From NCBI GenBank assembly GCA_016209735.1, contig JACQVN010000042.1:1-63503 (forward strand): a stretch of DNA of 63,503 bases. The letters are read 5' to 3'. This DNA is from Candidatus Methylomirabilota bacterium. GTDB taxonomy: Bacteria > Methylomirabilota > Methylomirabilia > Methylomirabilales > 2-02-FULL-66-22. This document shows, piece by piece, positions 16,037-24,942 of this stretch; the stretch's first letter is position 1, and every line of letters begins with the position of its first letter. The translations under genes and the position numbers were made by a program. The notes beneath the pieces were generated by a model. That model had not been told where the DNA came from. It did no database searches and saw only the letters and a list, made by a program, of their open reading frames with translations.

Positions 16037-19000
16037 ATGGCTCCTGATCCGAAGCAGGCAGTGACCAGGATGGATCGGCGCGACTTCCTCCGCTGGATAG
16101 GGGTGGGGGCCGGGGTGGCGGGCGCCGAACTGGGACTTCCCTTGCGGCTCCTCGCCGCGGCGGACCCCGGCGAGAATCCTCTCGCCGGGTCGGTATCCCG
16201 GGACTGGGAGAAGATCTATCGCGACCAGTACAAGTACGATAGCGTCTTTGACTGGGTCTGCTCCCCGAACGATACGCACGCCTGCCGGGTTCGCGCCTAC
16301 GTCCGGAACGGCATCGTCACCCGCCTGGGCAACACCTACGACTACCACACCTACGCGGATATCTACGGCAACAAGGCCACGGCGAACTGGAACCCGCGGC
16401 AGTGCGCCAAGGGGTACACCTTCCACCGGGTCCTCTATGGGCCGTACCGCCTGAAGCATCCCATCGTCCGGAAGGGCTGGAAGGCCTGGGCCGACGCTGG
16501 CTTTCCCGCGCTCACGCCGGAGCTCAAGGCGAAGTACAAGTTCGACCGGCGGGGCCAGGATGAATTCATCCAGATCTCCTGGGAGGAGGTGTTCACCGAC
16601 ATCGCCAAGGCCCTCGTGAGCATCGCCGACCGGTACAGCGGGGAGACGGGCAAAGACCGGCTGCTGGCCCTGGGCTACCAGCCCGAGATGGTGGCGGCCA
16701 CGGGCGGCGCCGGGACCCGCTGCATCAAGATGCGGGGCGGGATGGGCCTCCTGGGCGTCATCGGCAAGTACGGGATGTACCGGCTGAACAACTCCCTGGC
16801 GATCCTGGACAGCATCATCCGGCGGGTGGGCCCGAGGGAGGCCAAGGCCGGCCGCAACTGGTCCAACTACACCTGGCACGGGGACCAGGCGCCTGGCCAT
16901 CCATGGGTGCACGGCCTGCAGGCCTCGGACTGCGACTTCAACGACCTCCGCTTCTCCAAGCTCATCATCATGGATGGCAAGAACCTGGTGGAGAACAAGC
17001 TCACGGACTCCCACTGGTTCATCGAGTGCATGGAGCGGGGGGCCAAGATCGTCGTGATTGCCCCGGAGTACGGGCCGCCCTCGACCAAGGCGGACTACTG
17101 GATTCCCATCCGGCCCCAGACCGACGCCGCCCTCTGGCTGGGCGTCACCCGCCTGATGATCGAGAACCGGTGGTACGACGAGGTCTTCCTGAAGGCCTTC
17201 ACCGACTTTCCGCTCCTGGTCCGGACCGACAGCCTGAGGCGTCTGCGCGCTCACGAGGTTTTCCCCGGGTATCGCACGATGCTGTCCCCCGACGGTCCAT
17301 CCATGAAGATCCAGGGCTTCACGCCCGACCAGCACGCCAAGCTGGGCGACTTCGTGGTCTGGGACGAGCGAGCCAACGGACCCCGCGTCGTCACCCGGGA
17401 TGACGTGGGCGAGCGGATGGCCGAGAAGGGGCTGGCACCTGCCCTGGTCGGGACATTCCGGCTGACGCTGGTGGATGGCACGGAGGTCGAGGTCGCCACG
17501 CTCTGGAGCCTCTACCAGACCCACCTCAAGGACTATGACCTGGACACGGTGGCGGAGATCACACACGCCCCCCAGGAGCTGATCCTAGAGCTCGCCCGGG
17601 ACATGTGGGAACTCAAGCCCGTGGCCATCCACCAGGGCGAGGGGATCAACCACTGGTTCCACGCCACGGAGATGAATCGAGCCGCCTACCTGCCCTTGAT
17701 GCTCACGGGCAACATCGGGAAGCCGGGGGCGGGCTGCCACACCTGGGCCGGCAACTACAAGGCGGCTCTCTTCCAGGGCTCGCCCTGGACCGGCCCCGGC
17801 TTCAAGGGGTGGGTGGCCGAGGATCCCTTCAACCCGGCGCTCGACCCGAAGACCCCGGGCAAGGACGTGAAGACCCACGCCTATACCAAGGACGAGGAGC
17901 CGGCCTACTGGAACCACGGCGACCAGGCCCTGGTCGTCACCACACCCAAATACGGCCGCCGGACCTTCACCGGCGAGACCCACATGCCGACGCCCACCAA
18001 GGCGATCATCTTCAGCAACGTCAACCTGATCAACAACGCCAAGTGGGCATACGGGGTCATCAAGAACGTGAACCCCCATGTGGAGATGATCGTCGCCATC
18101 GACATCCAAATGACGGCCTCCATCGAGTACGCGGACATCGCCCTGCCCGCCAATAGCTGGCTGGAGTTCGAGGGGCTGGAGATCACGGCGAGCTGCTCCA
18201 ACCCCTTCCTCCAGATCTGGAAGGGGGGCATCCCGCCGGTCTTCGACAGCCGGGACGACCTGATGATCCTGGCGGGCATCGCCAAGGCCCTGAGCCAGGT
18301 CACGGGGGACCGGCGCTTCGCCGACTACTTCACGTTCGCTCTGGAGGGGAAGCGCGAGGTGTACATCCAGCGCCTGCTGGAGACCTGCACCACCACCCAG
18401 GGCTACAAGCTGGAAGACATCCTCGCCGGGAGGTACGGCCCGCCCGGTGGCGCCCTGATGCTCTTCCGCACCTATCCGCGGATCCCGTTCTACGAGCAAG
18501 TCCACGACAGCGAGCCGTTCCACACGGACACGGGGCGGCTGCACGCCTATGCGGACGTGCCCGAGGCTATTGAATACGGCGAGAACTTCATCGTTCACCG
18601 GGAGGGCCCCGAGGCCACTCCTTATCTCCCCAACGTCATCGTCAGCGCCAACCCGTACATCCGCCCCGACGACTACGGGATTCCCCTCTCGGCCGAGCAC
18701 TGGGACGAAAGGACGGTGCGCAACGTGAAGCTCCCCTGGTCCCAGGTGAAGGGGACGAAGAACTTCCTCTGGGAGAAAGGGTTCCGGTTCTACTGCTTGA
18801 CACCGAAGACACGCCACCGGGTGCACTCGAGCTGGTCCAACGTGGACTGGCACATGCTCTTCGACAGTAACTTCGGTGATCCCTACCGCCTGGATAGGCG
18901 AGCCCCCTCGGTAGGCGAGCACCAACTCCATATGAACCCCCAAGCGGCCCGGGACTTGGGTATCAACGACGGGGATTACGTGTACGTGGACGCCAACCCG

Positions 19001-19510
19001 GCCGACCGCCCGTACCTGGGCGCCAAACCGAGCGATCCTTTCTACAAGGTGTCCCGCTGCATGCTGCGGGTGAAGTATAACCATGCCTATCCGTACAACT
19101 GCATCATGATGAAGCACGCTCCCTTCATCGCCACGGAGAAGAGCGTGAAGGCTCACGAGACGCGGTCTGACGGGCGGGCGCTGTCGGAGAATACGGGTTA
19201 CCAGGCCAACCTGCGCTATGGATCGCAGCAGTCGGTCACGCGCAACTGGCACATGCCCATGCACCAGACGGACTCCCTGTTCCATAAATCCAAAGCGTTC
19301 ATGGGCTTCATCTTCGGCGGCGAGGCGGACAACCACGCCGTCAACACCGTGCCCAAGGAGACCCTGGTGCGAGTGACCAAAGCCGAGGACGGCGGGCTGG
19401 GCGGCCGGGGGGTCTGGAAGCCCGCAACCTCCGGGTTTACTCCCGACAACGAGAACGACTTCATGAAGCAGTACCTGGCCGGCACGCTGGTCAAGATCAC
19501 GAGGGCCTGA
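16037..19510 (+). CDS. nxrA: Nitrite oxidoreductase catalytic subunit NxrA (periplasmic type)
   Basis: The protein has 1157 residues, the size of Nitrospira/anammox NxrA. A twin-arginine signal (RMDRRDFLRWIGVG, residues 12-25) predicts periplasmic export. The FS0 cluster region reads VCSPNDTHACRVRAYVRNG, with a later NPRQCAKGYTFHR, and the active-site region reads NYTWHGDQ, whose Asp is a candidate Mo ligand. Long segments match the family pattern, for example YGPYRLKHP, GNIGKPGAGCHTW, RPDDYGIPLSA and TPKTRHRVHS. It is a type II DMSO-reductase-family bis-MGD enzyme that oxidises nitrite to nitrate, and it may also run in reverse. The chaperone gene downstream and nxrB support the call. ATG 16037 follows GGGGAG. 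Confidence 0.93.
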   Translation: MAPDPKQAVTRMDRRDFLRWIGVGAGVAGAELGLPLRLLAAADPGENPLAGSVSRDWEKIYRDQYKYDSVFDWVCSPNDTHACRVRAYVRNGIVTRLGNTYDYHTYADIYGNKATANWNPRQCAKGYTFHRVLYGPYRLKHPIVRKGWKAWADAGFPALTPELKAKYKFDRRGQDEFIQISWEEVFTDIAKALVSIADRYSGETGKDRLLALGYQPEMVAATGGAGTRCIKMRGGMGLLGVIGKYGMYRLNNSLAILDSIIRRVGPREAKAGRNWSNYTWHGDQAPGHPWVHGLQASDCDFNDLRFSKLIIMDGKNLVENKLTDSHWFIECMERGAKIVVIAPEYGPPSTKADYWIPIRPQTDAALWLGVTRLMIENRWYDEVFLKAFTDFPLLVRTDSLRRLRAHEVFPGYRTMLSPDGPSMKIQGFTPDQHAKLGDFVVWDERANGPRVVTRDDVGERMAEKGLAPALVGTFRLTLVDGTEVEVATLWSLYQTHLKDYDLDTVAEITHAPQELILELARDMWELKPVAIHQGEGINHWFHATEMNRAAYLPLMLTGNIGKPGAGCHTWAGNYKAALFQGSPWTGPGFKGWVAEDPFNPALDPKTPGKDVKTHAYTKDEEPAYWNHGDQALVVTTPKYGRRTFTGETHMPTPTKAIIFSNVNLINNAKWAYGVIKNVNPHVEMIVAIDIQMTASIEYADIALPANSWLEFEGLEITASCSNPFLQIWKGGIPPVFDSRDDLMILAGIAKALSQVTGDRRFADYFTFALEGKREVYIQRLLETCTTTQGYKLEDILAGRYGPPGGALMLFRTYPRIPFYEQVHDSEPFHTDTGRLHAYADVPEAIEYGENFIVHREGPEATPYLPNVIVSANPYIRPDDYGIPLSAEHWDERTVRNVKLPWSQVKGTKNFLWEKGFRFYCLTPKTRHRVHSSWSNVDWHMLFDSNFGDPYRLDRRAPSVGEHQLHMNPQAARDLGINDGDYVYVDANPADRPYLGAKPSDPFYKVSRCMLRVKYNHAYPYNCIMMKHAPFIATEKSVKAHETRSDGRALSENTGYQANLRYGSQQSVTRNWHMPMHQTDSLFHKSKAFMGFIFGGEADNHAVNTVPKETLVRVTKAEDGGLGGRGVWKPATSGFTPDNENDFMKQYLAGTLVKITRA

Positions 19511-19515
19511 CGGCC

Positions 19516-19548
19516 AGGATGACCGATGACCGGTGACCGATGGAGCCC
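19516..19548 (+). repeat. Heptamer array after nxrA
   Basis: GATGACC, GATGACC, GGTGACC and GATGGAG units repeat with period 7 just after the nxrA stop. The array is short and imperfect. Confidence 0.6.
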
Positions 19549-19601
19549 GGGCGGCGGGCATCGGCTCATTCAGTCACCGGTCGTTCCAGAGGGGTACCGC
19601 A

Positions 19602-19907
19602 GTGCCGTACGGCGATCCCGACCCCGCAGATCCCCAGATGCTGGTTGGCGTCATCCTGCCCTCGGAGGAAGGGGCGACTCGCGAGATGGCCTACGTCCTC
19701 GGCGAGGAGTTCGCCCGGATGGGCTTCGATGCGTGCGGCGTGCTGGGCCTCTTCCGGGATCCCTTTTACGCAGGCGCCCATGAGGTGTACCGGGCCCTGG
19801 GAGAGGAGCGGGTCCGGACCATCGTGGAGGAATGTGTTGCCGTCTGGGGCCGGTCTGCGGGACGAATTCACGACGCCCCCGGGTGTTGCGGGACGCCAGA
19901 CGGATGA
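19602..19907 (+). CDS. Small protein of unknown function between nxrA and nxrB
   Basis: The protein has 101 residues, soluble and mixed alpha/beta in appearance, starting at GTG 19602 after GAGGGGTACC. Recognisable pieces are a hydrophobic strand MLVGVILPSEEG, a charged helix and a C-terminal CCGTP. I do not recognise a family. Codon usage is like the neighbours (GC-rich third positions), and it sits between two subunits that are normally adjacent, so it may be an NXR accessory or assembly factor. The frame is open 23 codons further upstream, but that part is the heptamer array. Confidence 0.5.
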   Translation: MPYGDPDPADPQMLVGVILPSEEGATREMAYVLGEEFARMGFDACGVLGLFRDPFYAGAHEVYRALGEERVRTIVEECVAVWGRSAGRIHDAPGCCGTPDG

Positions 19908-20016
19908 TCGAGCCCGAGGCTTCCTTCACGACCCATGACCGATGTTCAACGGGGAGCGCGTTGCTGAGAATCCATCGGACACTTGGTGATCGTCCATTCC
20001 CTCTGGGAGGTGCGTG

Positions 20017-21282
20017 ATGCCGCCCGTGTTCAACTGGCAGCTCGGCCGCGAGATGACGTACCCATACGCGGCGGCCTTCCCGGAGCGGCAGTTTGCCTTC
20101 GTCTTCAACATCAACCGGTGCATCGCGTGCCAGAGCTGTACCATGGCCTGCAAGTCCACCTGGACCTTCAGCAAGGGCCAGGAACAGATGTGGTGGGCCA
20201 ACGTTGAGACCAAACCGTACGGCGGCTACCCCATGTTCTGGGACATGAAGATCCTGCAACTGCTGGCAGAGGCCAACCCCGAAGGCCTGCGCTGGTCGGG
20301 GAAACTTTCCGCGGACCGCAAGCAGCCGTACGGCCGGTACGACGGACGGACCATCTTCGAGGCGCCGCGGATGCTCGCCCCCGACAGTGCCCGGGTGCTC
20401 GGCTATTTGCCGACCGACGAGGAGTGGAACTCCCCGAACATCTACGAGGACAATCCGGTGGGGGAGCGCGGGAAGTTCTTTGACTGGCACAAGACTGGTG
20501 AGAAGCTTCCCGAGCACAAGACGTGGTTCTTCTACCTGGCCCGGATCTGCAACCACTGCACGTATCCCGCGTGTCTGGCCGCGTGTCCCCGCAAGGCCAT
20601 CTACAAGCGACCGGAGGACGGGATCGTCCTGATCGACCAGCGGGAATGCCGTGGCTATCGGAAGTGCGTGGAGGCGTGCCCGTACAAGAAATCCATGTAC
20701 CGGGGCAACACCCGGATTTCCGAGAAGTGCGTGGCGTGCTACCCGCGCATCGAGGGGAAGGACCCGGAGGGCCAGGGGAAGCCCATGGAGACCCGGTGCA
20801 TGGCCGCCTGTATCGGCCAGATCCGCCTCCAGGGCCTGGTAAAGTTGAACCCGGATGGGACGTGGGCCGAGGATCGCTACAACCCCATCTATTACCTGGT
20901 CCACGTGGCCAAGGTGGCCCTGCCACTCTATCCCCAGTTCGGTACCGCCCCCAACGGTTACTACATCCCGCCGCGCTGGGTCCCGCGCGACTACCTCCGG
21001 CAGATGTTCGGCCCGGGGGTGGACGAGGCTATCGAGCGGTACGAGAAGCCCGACCGGGAGCTGCTGGCGGTGCTCCAGCTCTTCCGGCGATCCAAGTTCA
21101 TCATCGACCGGTATGCGCTGAAGGAGGGGCCGATGGTGTACGAGGGGACCCTACGAGGAAGACGGGTGACCCTGTACAACGACGCCGTAATTGCGTACGG
21201 GAGAAACGGAGAAGAACTGTTCCGGACCAGCGTGGAGGAACCCGTCCACGTGCGGCCTGCCATCCACGCGAACTCCATCTGA
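20017..21282 (+). CDS. nxrB: Nitrite oxidoreductase iron-sulfur subunit NxrB
   Basis: The protein has 421 residues. Four cysteine groups for one [3Fe-4S] and three [4Fe-4S] clusters are visible: CIACQSCTMACK (about 31-42), CNHCTYPACLAACP (about 177-190), CRGYRKCVEACPYKK (about 210-224) and CVACYPR with a later RCMAACIG. The arrangement and the VFNINRCIACQSC and WFFYLARICNHC contexts are those of NxrB/NarH. There is no signal peptide, so it should leave the cell with NxrA by Tat hitch-hiking. ATG 20017 follows GGGAGG. It transfers electrons from the NxrA molybdenum site to NxrC-type cytochromes. Confidence 0.94.
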   Translation: MPPVFNWQLGREMTYPYAAAFPERQFAFVFNINRCIACQSCTMACKSTWTFSKGQEQMWWANVETKPYGGYPMFWDMKILQLLAEANPEGLRWSGKLSADRKQPYGRYDGRTIFEAPRMLAPDSARVLGYLPTDEEWNSPNIYEDNPVGERGKFFDWHKTGEKLPEHKTWFFYLARICNHCTYPACLAACPRKAIYKRPEDGIVLIDQRECRGYRKCVEACPYKKSMYRGNTRISEKCVACYPRIEGKDPEGQGKPMETRCMAACIGQIRLQGLVKLNPDGTWAEDRYNPIYYLVHVAKVALPLYPQFGTAPNGYYIPPRWVPRDYLRQMFGPGVDEAIERYEKPDRELLAVLQLFRRSKFIIDRYALKEGPMVYEGTLRGRRVTLYNDAVIAYGRNGEELFRTSVEEPVHVRPAIHANSI

Positions 21283-21292
21283 GGAGGGAGCC

Positions 21293-21574
21293 ATGAGCAA
21301 CCCCGTATTGGTGATCGTCGCCATCCTGACCCTGGCGGCCGTGTATGTCTTGCTCCCGCGAGCGGCGCATGTGTTCGGCCGCTATCGGCGTGCAAGGGTG
21401 TTGACGTGTCCCGAGAAAGGCTCGAAAGCGACTGTGAGCATCGACGCTTCGCGAGCGGCAATTACCTCGGCCTTCGGCCGGCCGATCCTTCGGGCTCAGC
21501 AGTGTTCCCTATGGCCGGAACGCCAACAGTGTGCGGAGACCTGTCTCCGTCTTCCGGAAGTGGATACAGCATAG
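21293..21574 (+). CDS. Small membrane-anchored Cys-containing protein after nxrB
   Basis: The protein has 93 residues. One N-terminal membrane helix (residues 3-22) is followed by a soluble tail with cysteines in the pattern LTCPEKG ... QQCSLWPERQQCAETCL. ATG 21293 has GAGGAGGG 5 bp upstream and lies 10 bp after nxrB, so it is cotranscribed. The four cysteines suggest metal or haem handling, but no CxxCH is present. I do not recognise a named family; it could be an NXR assembly or thiol-redox factor. Confidence 0.6.
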   Translation: MSNPVLVIVAILTLAAVYVLLPRAAHVFGRYRRARVLTCPEKGSKATVSIDASRAAITSAFGRPILRAQQCSLWPERQQCAETCLRLPEVDTA

Positions 21575-21639
21575 CCTGCCGTTCTCGCGTCTTCGGGGGA
21601 GCAGGCCCCACCCATCCCCCCCGGCGCCCGGTGGGAGGG

Positions 21640-21690
21640 CAGCCCTTCTCTCCACCCTCCCCAAGGGGAGGAGAAAGGGTGCGGAGGCCG
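21640..21690. repeat. CT/AG-rich palindromic repeat before the chaperone gene
   Basis: CTTCTCTCCACCCTCCCC and AAGGGGAGGAGAAAGGG face each other as an imperfect hairpin. It resembles the dispersed CCCTCTCC...GGAGAGGG elements found in many proteobacterial genomes, and a related one is inside hsdM at 41129. Confidence 0.5.
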
Positions 21691-21753
21691 AAATCGAGTG
21701 CGGTGGTCGGAGGAGCATGGAAGAGGGGACTCGAAGAGAATGCGAAATCCGAT

Positions 21754-22569
21754 ATGCGGAATCCGAAACTAGACGAGTCGGATCTGGCCCTCTGTCGCAG
21801 CATCCTGTATGAGGCCTTGGCGCTGGGGTTCCGTCCGCCAACGGACGAAACGGTGTCCCGTCTCGCTTCTGAAGCTGGGGTCTCGGCCCTCGCCGACGCA
21901 GCGTCCGTCCTCGATGAAGCGCAGGGGACGGAATTGGCCAGGCTCATCCGCCGGACTCTCGCTCCCCGGGTATCCCCGGCGCGTCTGCACTCCCTTGCTG
22001 GGCTTCAAACCTCCTTCAGGAGACTCTTCGGCCATACGGCCCGTGCCGGCGTCCCACCCTATGAGACCGAGTACGGCGGGGACTCCCTGTTTCAGCCCCC
22101 GCAAGAGATGAGTGATCTGGCAGGCTTCTACCGGGCCTTCGGGCTTGTCCTGCAACCCTCCGAGCATGAGCGCATTGATCACATCTCCTGTGAGTGCGAG
22201 TTTCTCCTCTTCCTGGCCCGGAAGGAGGCGTATGCCTTCGTACGGGACGAGGCCGCCTCGCTGGAAGAAACCCATCGCGCTGACCGCTTCTTTCTCCGAC
22301 ATCACCTGGGACAATGGGGGCCGGCCTTTGGTCGCAGGCTGGCCCGCGAGGATCGCGGCGGGTTCTACGCGGCGCTGGGGGGACTCCTCGAAGCCTTCGT
22401 CACGTCCGAATGTGTGCGGGTCGGTGCGCCTCAGGGTCCGGAATTCCTCCGACTGCGTTCGACTTCTCCAGGGGAGGCGCCAATGGCGTGCGGTCGCGCG
22501 GACGACCTCCTCCAAATCGAGTCCCCGATGTCGGCTGGAAGCCCGGAGCGAACGCGAAGGGGCCAATGA
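21754..22569 (+). CDS. TorD/DmsD-family molybdoenzyme chaperone (NXR maturation)
   Basis: The protein has 271 residues and is all-helical in appearance. The TorD-family hallmark region is visible: YETEYGGDSLFQPPQEMSDLAGFYRAFGL, followed by RIDHISCECEFLLFLARKE (E-x-DH-like motif) and a later RFFLRHHLGQWGPAF. Such chaperones bind the Tat signal of molybdoenzymes and hold them for cofactor insertion; nxrA has such a signal and lies 2.2 kb upstream. ATG 21754 is preferred; the frame is open further 5' through a palindromic repeat, and GTG 21703 is an alternative. The upstream GAATGCGAAATCC/ATGCGGAATCC text repeats itself, like the array near 4822. Confidence 0.82.
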   Translation: MRNPKLDESDLALCRSILYEALALGFRPPTDETVSRLASEAGVSALADAASVLDEAQGTELARLIRRTLAPRVSPARLHSLAGLQTSFRRLFGHTARAGVPPYETEYGGDSLFQPPQEMSDLAGFYRAFGLVLQPSEHERIDHISCECEFLLFLARKEAYAFVRDEAASLEETHRADRFFLRHHLGQWGPAFGRRLAREDRGGFYAALGGLLEAFVTSECVRVGAPQGPEFLRLRSTSPGEAPMACGRADDLLQIESPMSAGSPERTRRGQ

Positions 22570-22590
22570 CCGAATCCGAACGACGCTGGC

Positions 22591-23673
22591 GTGGGTGACA
22601 CCGTTCCGCTGGTTGACCATCGTCTGATGCCGCGAGTGACCCCGATGTTTCGATCTGCCTCAATCATTCCGCCATCGGCATTTCCCGTGCCGGCGTCGAG
22701 TGGGTTCCCGCTCGAATGCGATCCATGGCTCGTAGAGGAAGCGGTGCTGTGCGCGCTGCGAATTCGCGCAGAGGAGACGACCTTCCGACTGGGGCGGGAC
22801 CGCCTGTACGAGATTCAGGGCCCGGAGGAACGAGAGGCGGCCTTTCATGATTTCCACGCAGCCTGGTTTGAACGTCTGGGGTTGGGTCGGGTGCTTTGGC
22901 AAGCTCTTCATGAGCAGCCGCGGATTGTTGGGAGTACCCGCGTTTGCGTCGTGATGCACGCCCGAACCGGCATGAATGAAGGCGCGGAGCTCTTCGTTTG
23001 CCCCGGGGGGGAGGGGACGGGAGAGACGACGAGGAGATCGGTCGGGATCCGGCTGCTTCCCCAGAGCCTCCTGGACCCCGAAACGCTGCTGGCCTTCCTC
23101 CGCCACGAGCTGTTCCATATCGGAGATATGCTGGCGCCTGCCTTCGGCTACGAGCCGCGGCTGCCGCGGGCTGCGCTGGGGCCGGCACACGAGGGTTTGG
23201 TCCAGGACCGGTACCGCGTCCTCTGGGACACGTATATTGACGGCCGTCTCGCGGGGCAGGGCAGGGCACCGGCCTCAATCCGCGAGGCTCGCCTCCGTGA
23301 ATTCCTGCGGACGTTCGGGATGCTGGGGGGGCAGGCCGTGGAGGCCTTCGCCCGCTTCTTCAGCAGCGGCCCCCTCACCCATTCCGCCCTCGTTGCCTTC
23401 GCCACCGCTCCGCTAGCTGCGGTCGATGCCCCTTCCGGCGCCCTCGCGCCCAGCCCGGTGGCTGCGCGCTCTTTGGCGTCAGGTAGTCGGTGCCCGTTGT
23501 GCGGCTTCCCCACCCGCGCTTTCGAAACGCACCCCGATCAGCTTCCTCCAGCGGTAGTGGATCGCATCCGCGTCAGCTTCCCCACCTGGACGCCTTCCTG
23601 CGGACTCTGCCAGCAGTGTGCCGACCTTTACAGCTCCGGTGCCTCTCGAGCGCCCGGTCCTCTTGTGCGCTGA
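22591..23673 (+). CDS. Unrecognised protein with an HExxH motif and a C-terminal zinc-binding region
   Basis: The protein has 360 residues from GTG 22591 (ATG 22627 is also possible). RHELFHIGDML near residue 172 contains HExxH in the middle of a helix, as in zincin metallopeptidases. The C-terminus carries CPLCGF and, 39 residues later, CGLCQQC, which suggests a bound zinc. No signal peptide is evident, so it is probably cytoplasmic. It sits 22 bp after the chaperone gene in the NXR cluster. A processing protease for a subunit, or a structural fold that reuses HExxH, are both possible; I do not recognise the family. Confidence 0.55.
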   Translation: MGDTVPLVDHRLMPRVTPMFRSASIIPPSAFPVPASSGFPLECDPWLVEEAVLCALRIRAEETTFRLGRDRLYEIQGPEEREAAFHDFHAAWFERLGLGRVLWQALHEQPRIVGSTRVCVVMHARTGMNEGAELFVCPGGEGTGETTRRSVGIRLLPQSLLDPETLLAFLRHELFHIGDMLAPAFGYEPRLPRAALGPAHEGLVQDRYRVLWDTYIDGRLAGQGRAPASIREARLREFLRTFGMLGGQAVEAFARFFSSGPLTHSALVAFATAPLAAVDAPSGALAPSPVAARSLASGSRCPLCGFPTRAFETHPDQLPPAVVDRIRVSFPTWTPSCGLCQQCADLYSSGASRAPGPLVR

Positions 23674-24023
23674 GGCCCCAAGACTGGCGCCCGTTTCCTT
23701 CATCCCACTGACCCCAGCAGTTCATCCCAACGGTGGAATTGTCAGCGGAACAGGACAACGGCGGGGCCCACGGGCAGATTTTGGGAGGCATTCCCACGGG
23801 CAGGAAAGACTGTTGGCAAGCGCGTTGCCGTGCTACAGTGAACTGGTCGCAGGGAGAAGTGGCGGTTTTCTGGCTGCGGTCATCGGGGGGTGCGAGATCT
23901 CGCCCACGCCGCCCTGGCGCCGAAGGGGTTCGCGATGTCCCTGGGGAGGCGGTGAGCAGGCTCGAGAGCGGCTGACAATCGGCGGTCAGGCCAATGAGGC
24001 CAGGAAGGAAGAAGGAGGGGGGC
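23674..24023. other. Intergenic region before the cupredoxin-like gene
   Basis: This is 350 bp with no supported gene. TTGGCA (23813-23818) and TACAGT (23834-23839) resemble promoter hexamers, but the 15-bp spacing is short. The strong AGGAGGGGGG ribosome binding site of the next gene is at the right end. Confidence 0.5.
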
Positions 24024-24719
24024 ATGAGAGTGCTCTGGACGGTGGTAGCCATCATGGGTGTCCTGCTGGGAGGCGTGGCCGTGACCCGGGCTCAGGACTT
24101 GGGAAGCTTGAGCGGGCGGATGACCTACGCGGAGAATCCGCCGCCCAAGAAGAAGCTGGATGTCACGAAGGACAAGGAGGTGTGCGGCAAGAGCGAGATC
24201 TATGACGAGGCGCTGGTCGTAGGCCCGGACAAAGGCCTGAAGAACGCCGTGGTCACTGTGGTGGGGGTGAAGGGGGGAAAGTTCGCCTCGGCGAAGGTGG
24301 TGCTGGACCAGAAGGGCTGCCAGTACCTCCCGCGCGTGATGGTAGTGCCCACCACGGGGCAGTTGGACATCCTGAACAGCGACGGGATCCTGCACAACAT
24401 CCACACCCACAGCACGGCTAACCCCGCCATCAACAAGGCGCAGCCCAAGTTCAAGAAGACCCTGACCGAGAAGTTCACCAAGCCGGAAATCATCAAGGTG
24501 ACCTGCGACGCCCACGCCTGGATGGCCGGCTGGATCGTGGCCACGGACCACCCCTTCGTGGCGGTGACGGATGAGAAGGGCAATTTCAGCATCAAGGACC
24601 TTCCGCCTGGCAACTACAAGGTCGAGATCTGGCATGAGACGCTGGGCAAGCAGGTGAAGGAGGTCAGCATCAAGGCCAAGGAAGATGCGAAGCTGACGCT
24701 TGAGCTTGCCAAGAAGTAG
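24024..24719 (+). CDS. Secreted cupredoxin-like protein with a carboxypeptidase-regulatory-like C-terminal domain
   Basis: The protein has 231 residues. A signal peptide (residues 1-23, ending TRA) precedes a beta-rich plastocyanin-like domain with candidate copper ligands in GILHNIHTHS and VTCDAHAWMAGWI (His, Cys, His and Met in cupredoxin-like order). Residues about 180-231 read FVAVTDEKGNFSIKDLPPGNYKVEIWHE, a carboxypeptidase regulatory-like beta sandwich. The strong ribosome binding site AGGAGGGGGG precedes ATG 24024. It lies between the NXR and cox groups, so a periplasmic electron carrier or copper donor for CoxB is likely; the exact role is inferred. Confidence 0.75.
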   Translation: MRVLWTVVAIMGVLLGGVAVTRAQDLGSLSGRMTYAENPPPKKKLDVTKDKEVCGKSEIYDEALVVGPDKGLKNAVVTVVGVKGGKFASAKVVLDQKGCQYLPRVMVVPTTGQLDILNSDGILHNIHTHSTANPAINKAQPKFKKTLTEKFTKPEIIKVTCDAHAWMAGWIVATDHPFVAVTDEKGNFSIKDLPPGNYKVEIWHETLGKQVKEVSIKAKEDAKLTLELAKK

Positions 24720-24724
24720 CCATG

Positions 24725-24751
24725 CGGTTTTCGCGTTCCGCGCGAAAACCG
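24725..24751. repeat. Hairpin repeat, TTTTYGCG family, copy 1
   Basis: CGGTTTTCGCG and CGCGAAAACCG form a perfect 11-bp stem with a TTCCG loop, 5 bp after a stop codon. Five similar hairpins follow in the cox/ABC region. Confidence 0.85.
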
Positions 24752-24913
24752 TAATTGAAAAACATAGGTCCGGGCGGCAGGCCCTGCCTCCTTGACGGGG
24801 GAGGGCCTGCTTCCTTTAGAGGAACAAACACGGCTGCCCTGATCCTGCCTGATCGAAAAACACCTTCCACCGCCGAGCGCCTCGGAATTGGCAAGAGTCC
24901 CCCACGTTCCTGC

Positions 24914-24942
24914 TTGACATGGCTGATGTTAAGGGAATAAAA
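24914..24942 (+). promoter_or_regulatory. Sigma70-type promoter of the cox operon
   Basis: TTGACA (24914-24919), a 17-bp spacer and ATAAAA (24937-24942) fit a vegetative promoter. It lies about 95 bp before the coxB start. Confidence 0.6.

Noticed and set aside
17585-19561. Long open frame antisense to nxrA (658 codons)
   Set aside because: High GC content gives long shadow frames opposite strongly biased genes; the composition is Arg/Gly/Val/Pro/Ala-rich without any motif.
19602-19907. Small protein as a NarJ-like chaperone
   Set aside because: Too short and without the family's helical motifs; the chaperone is clearly at 21754.
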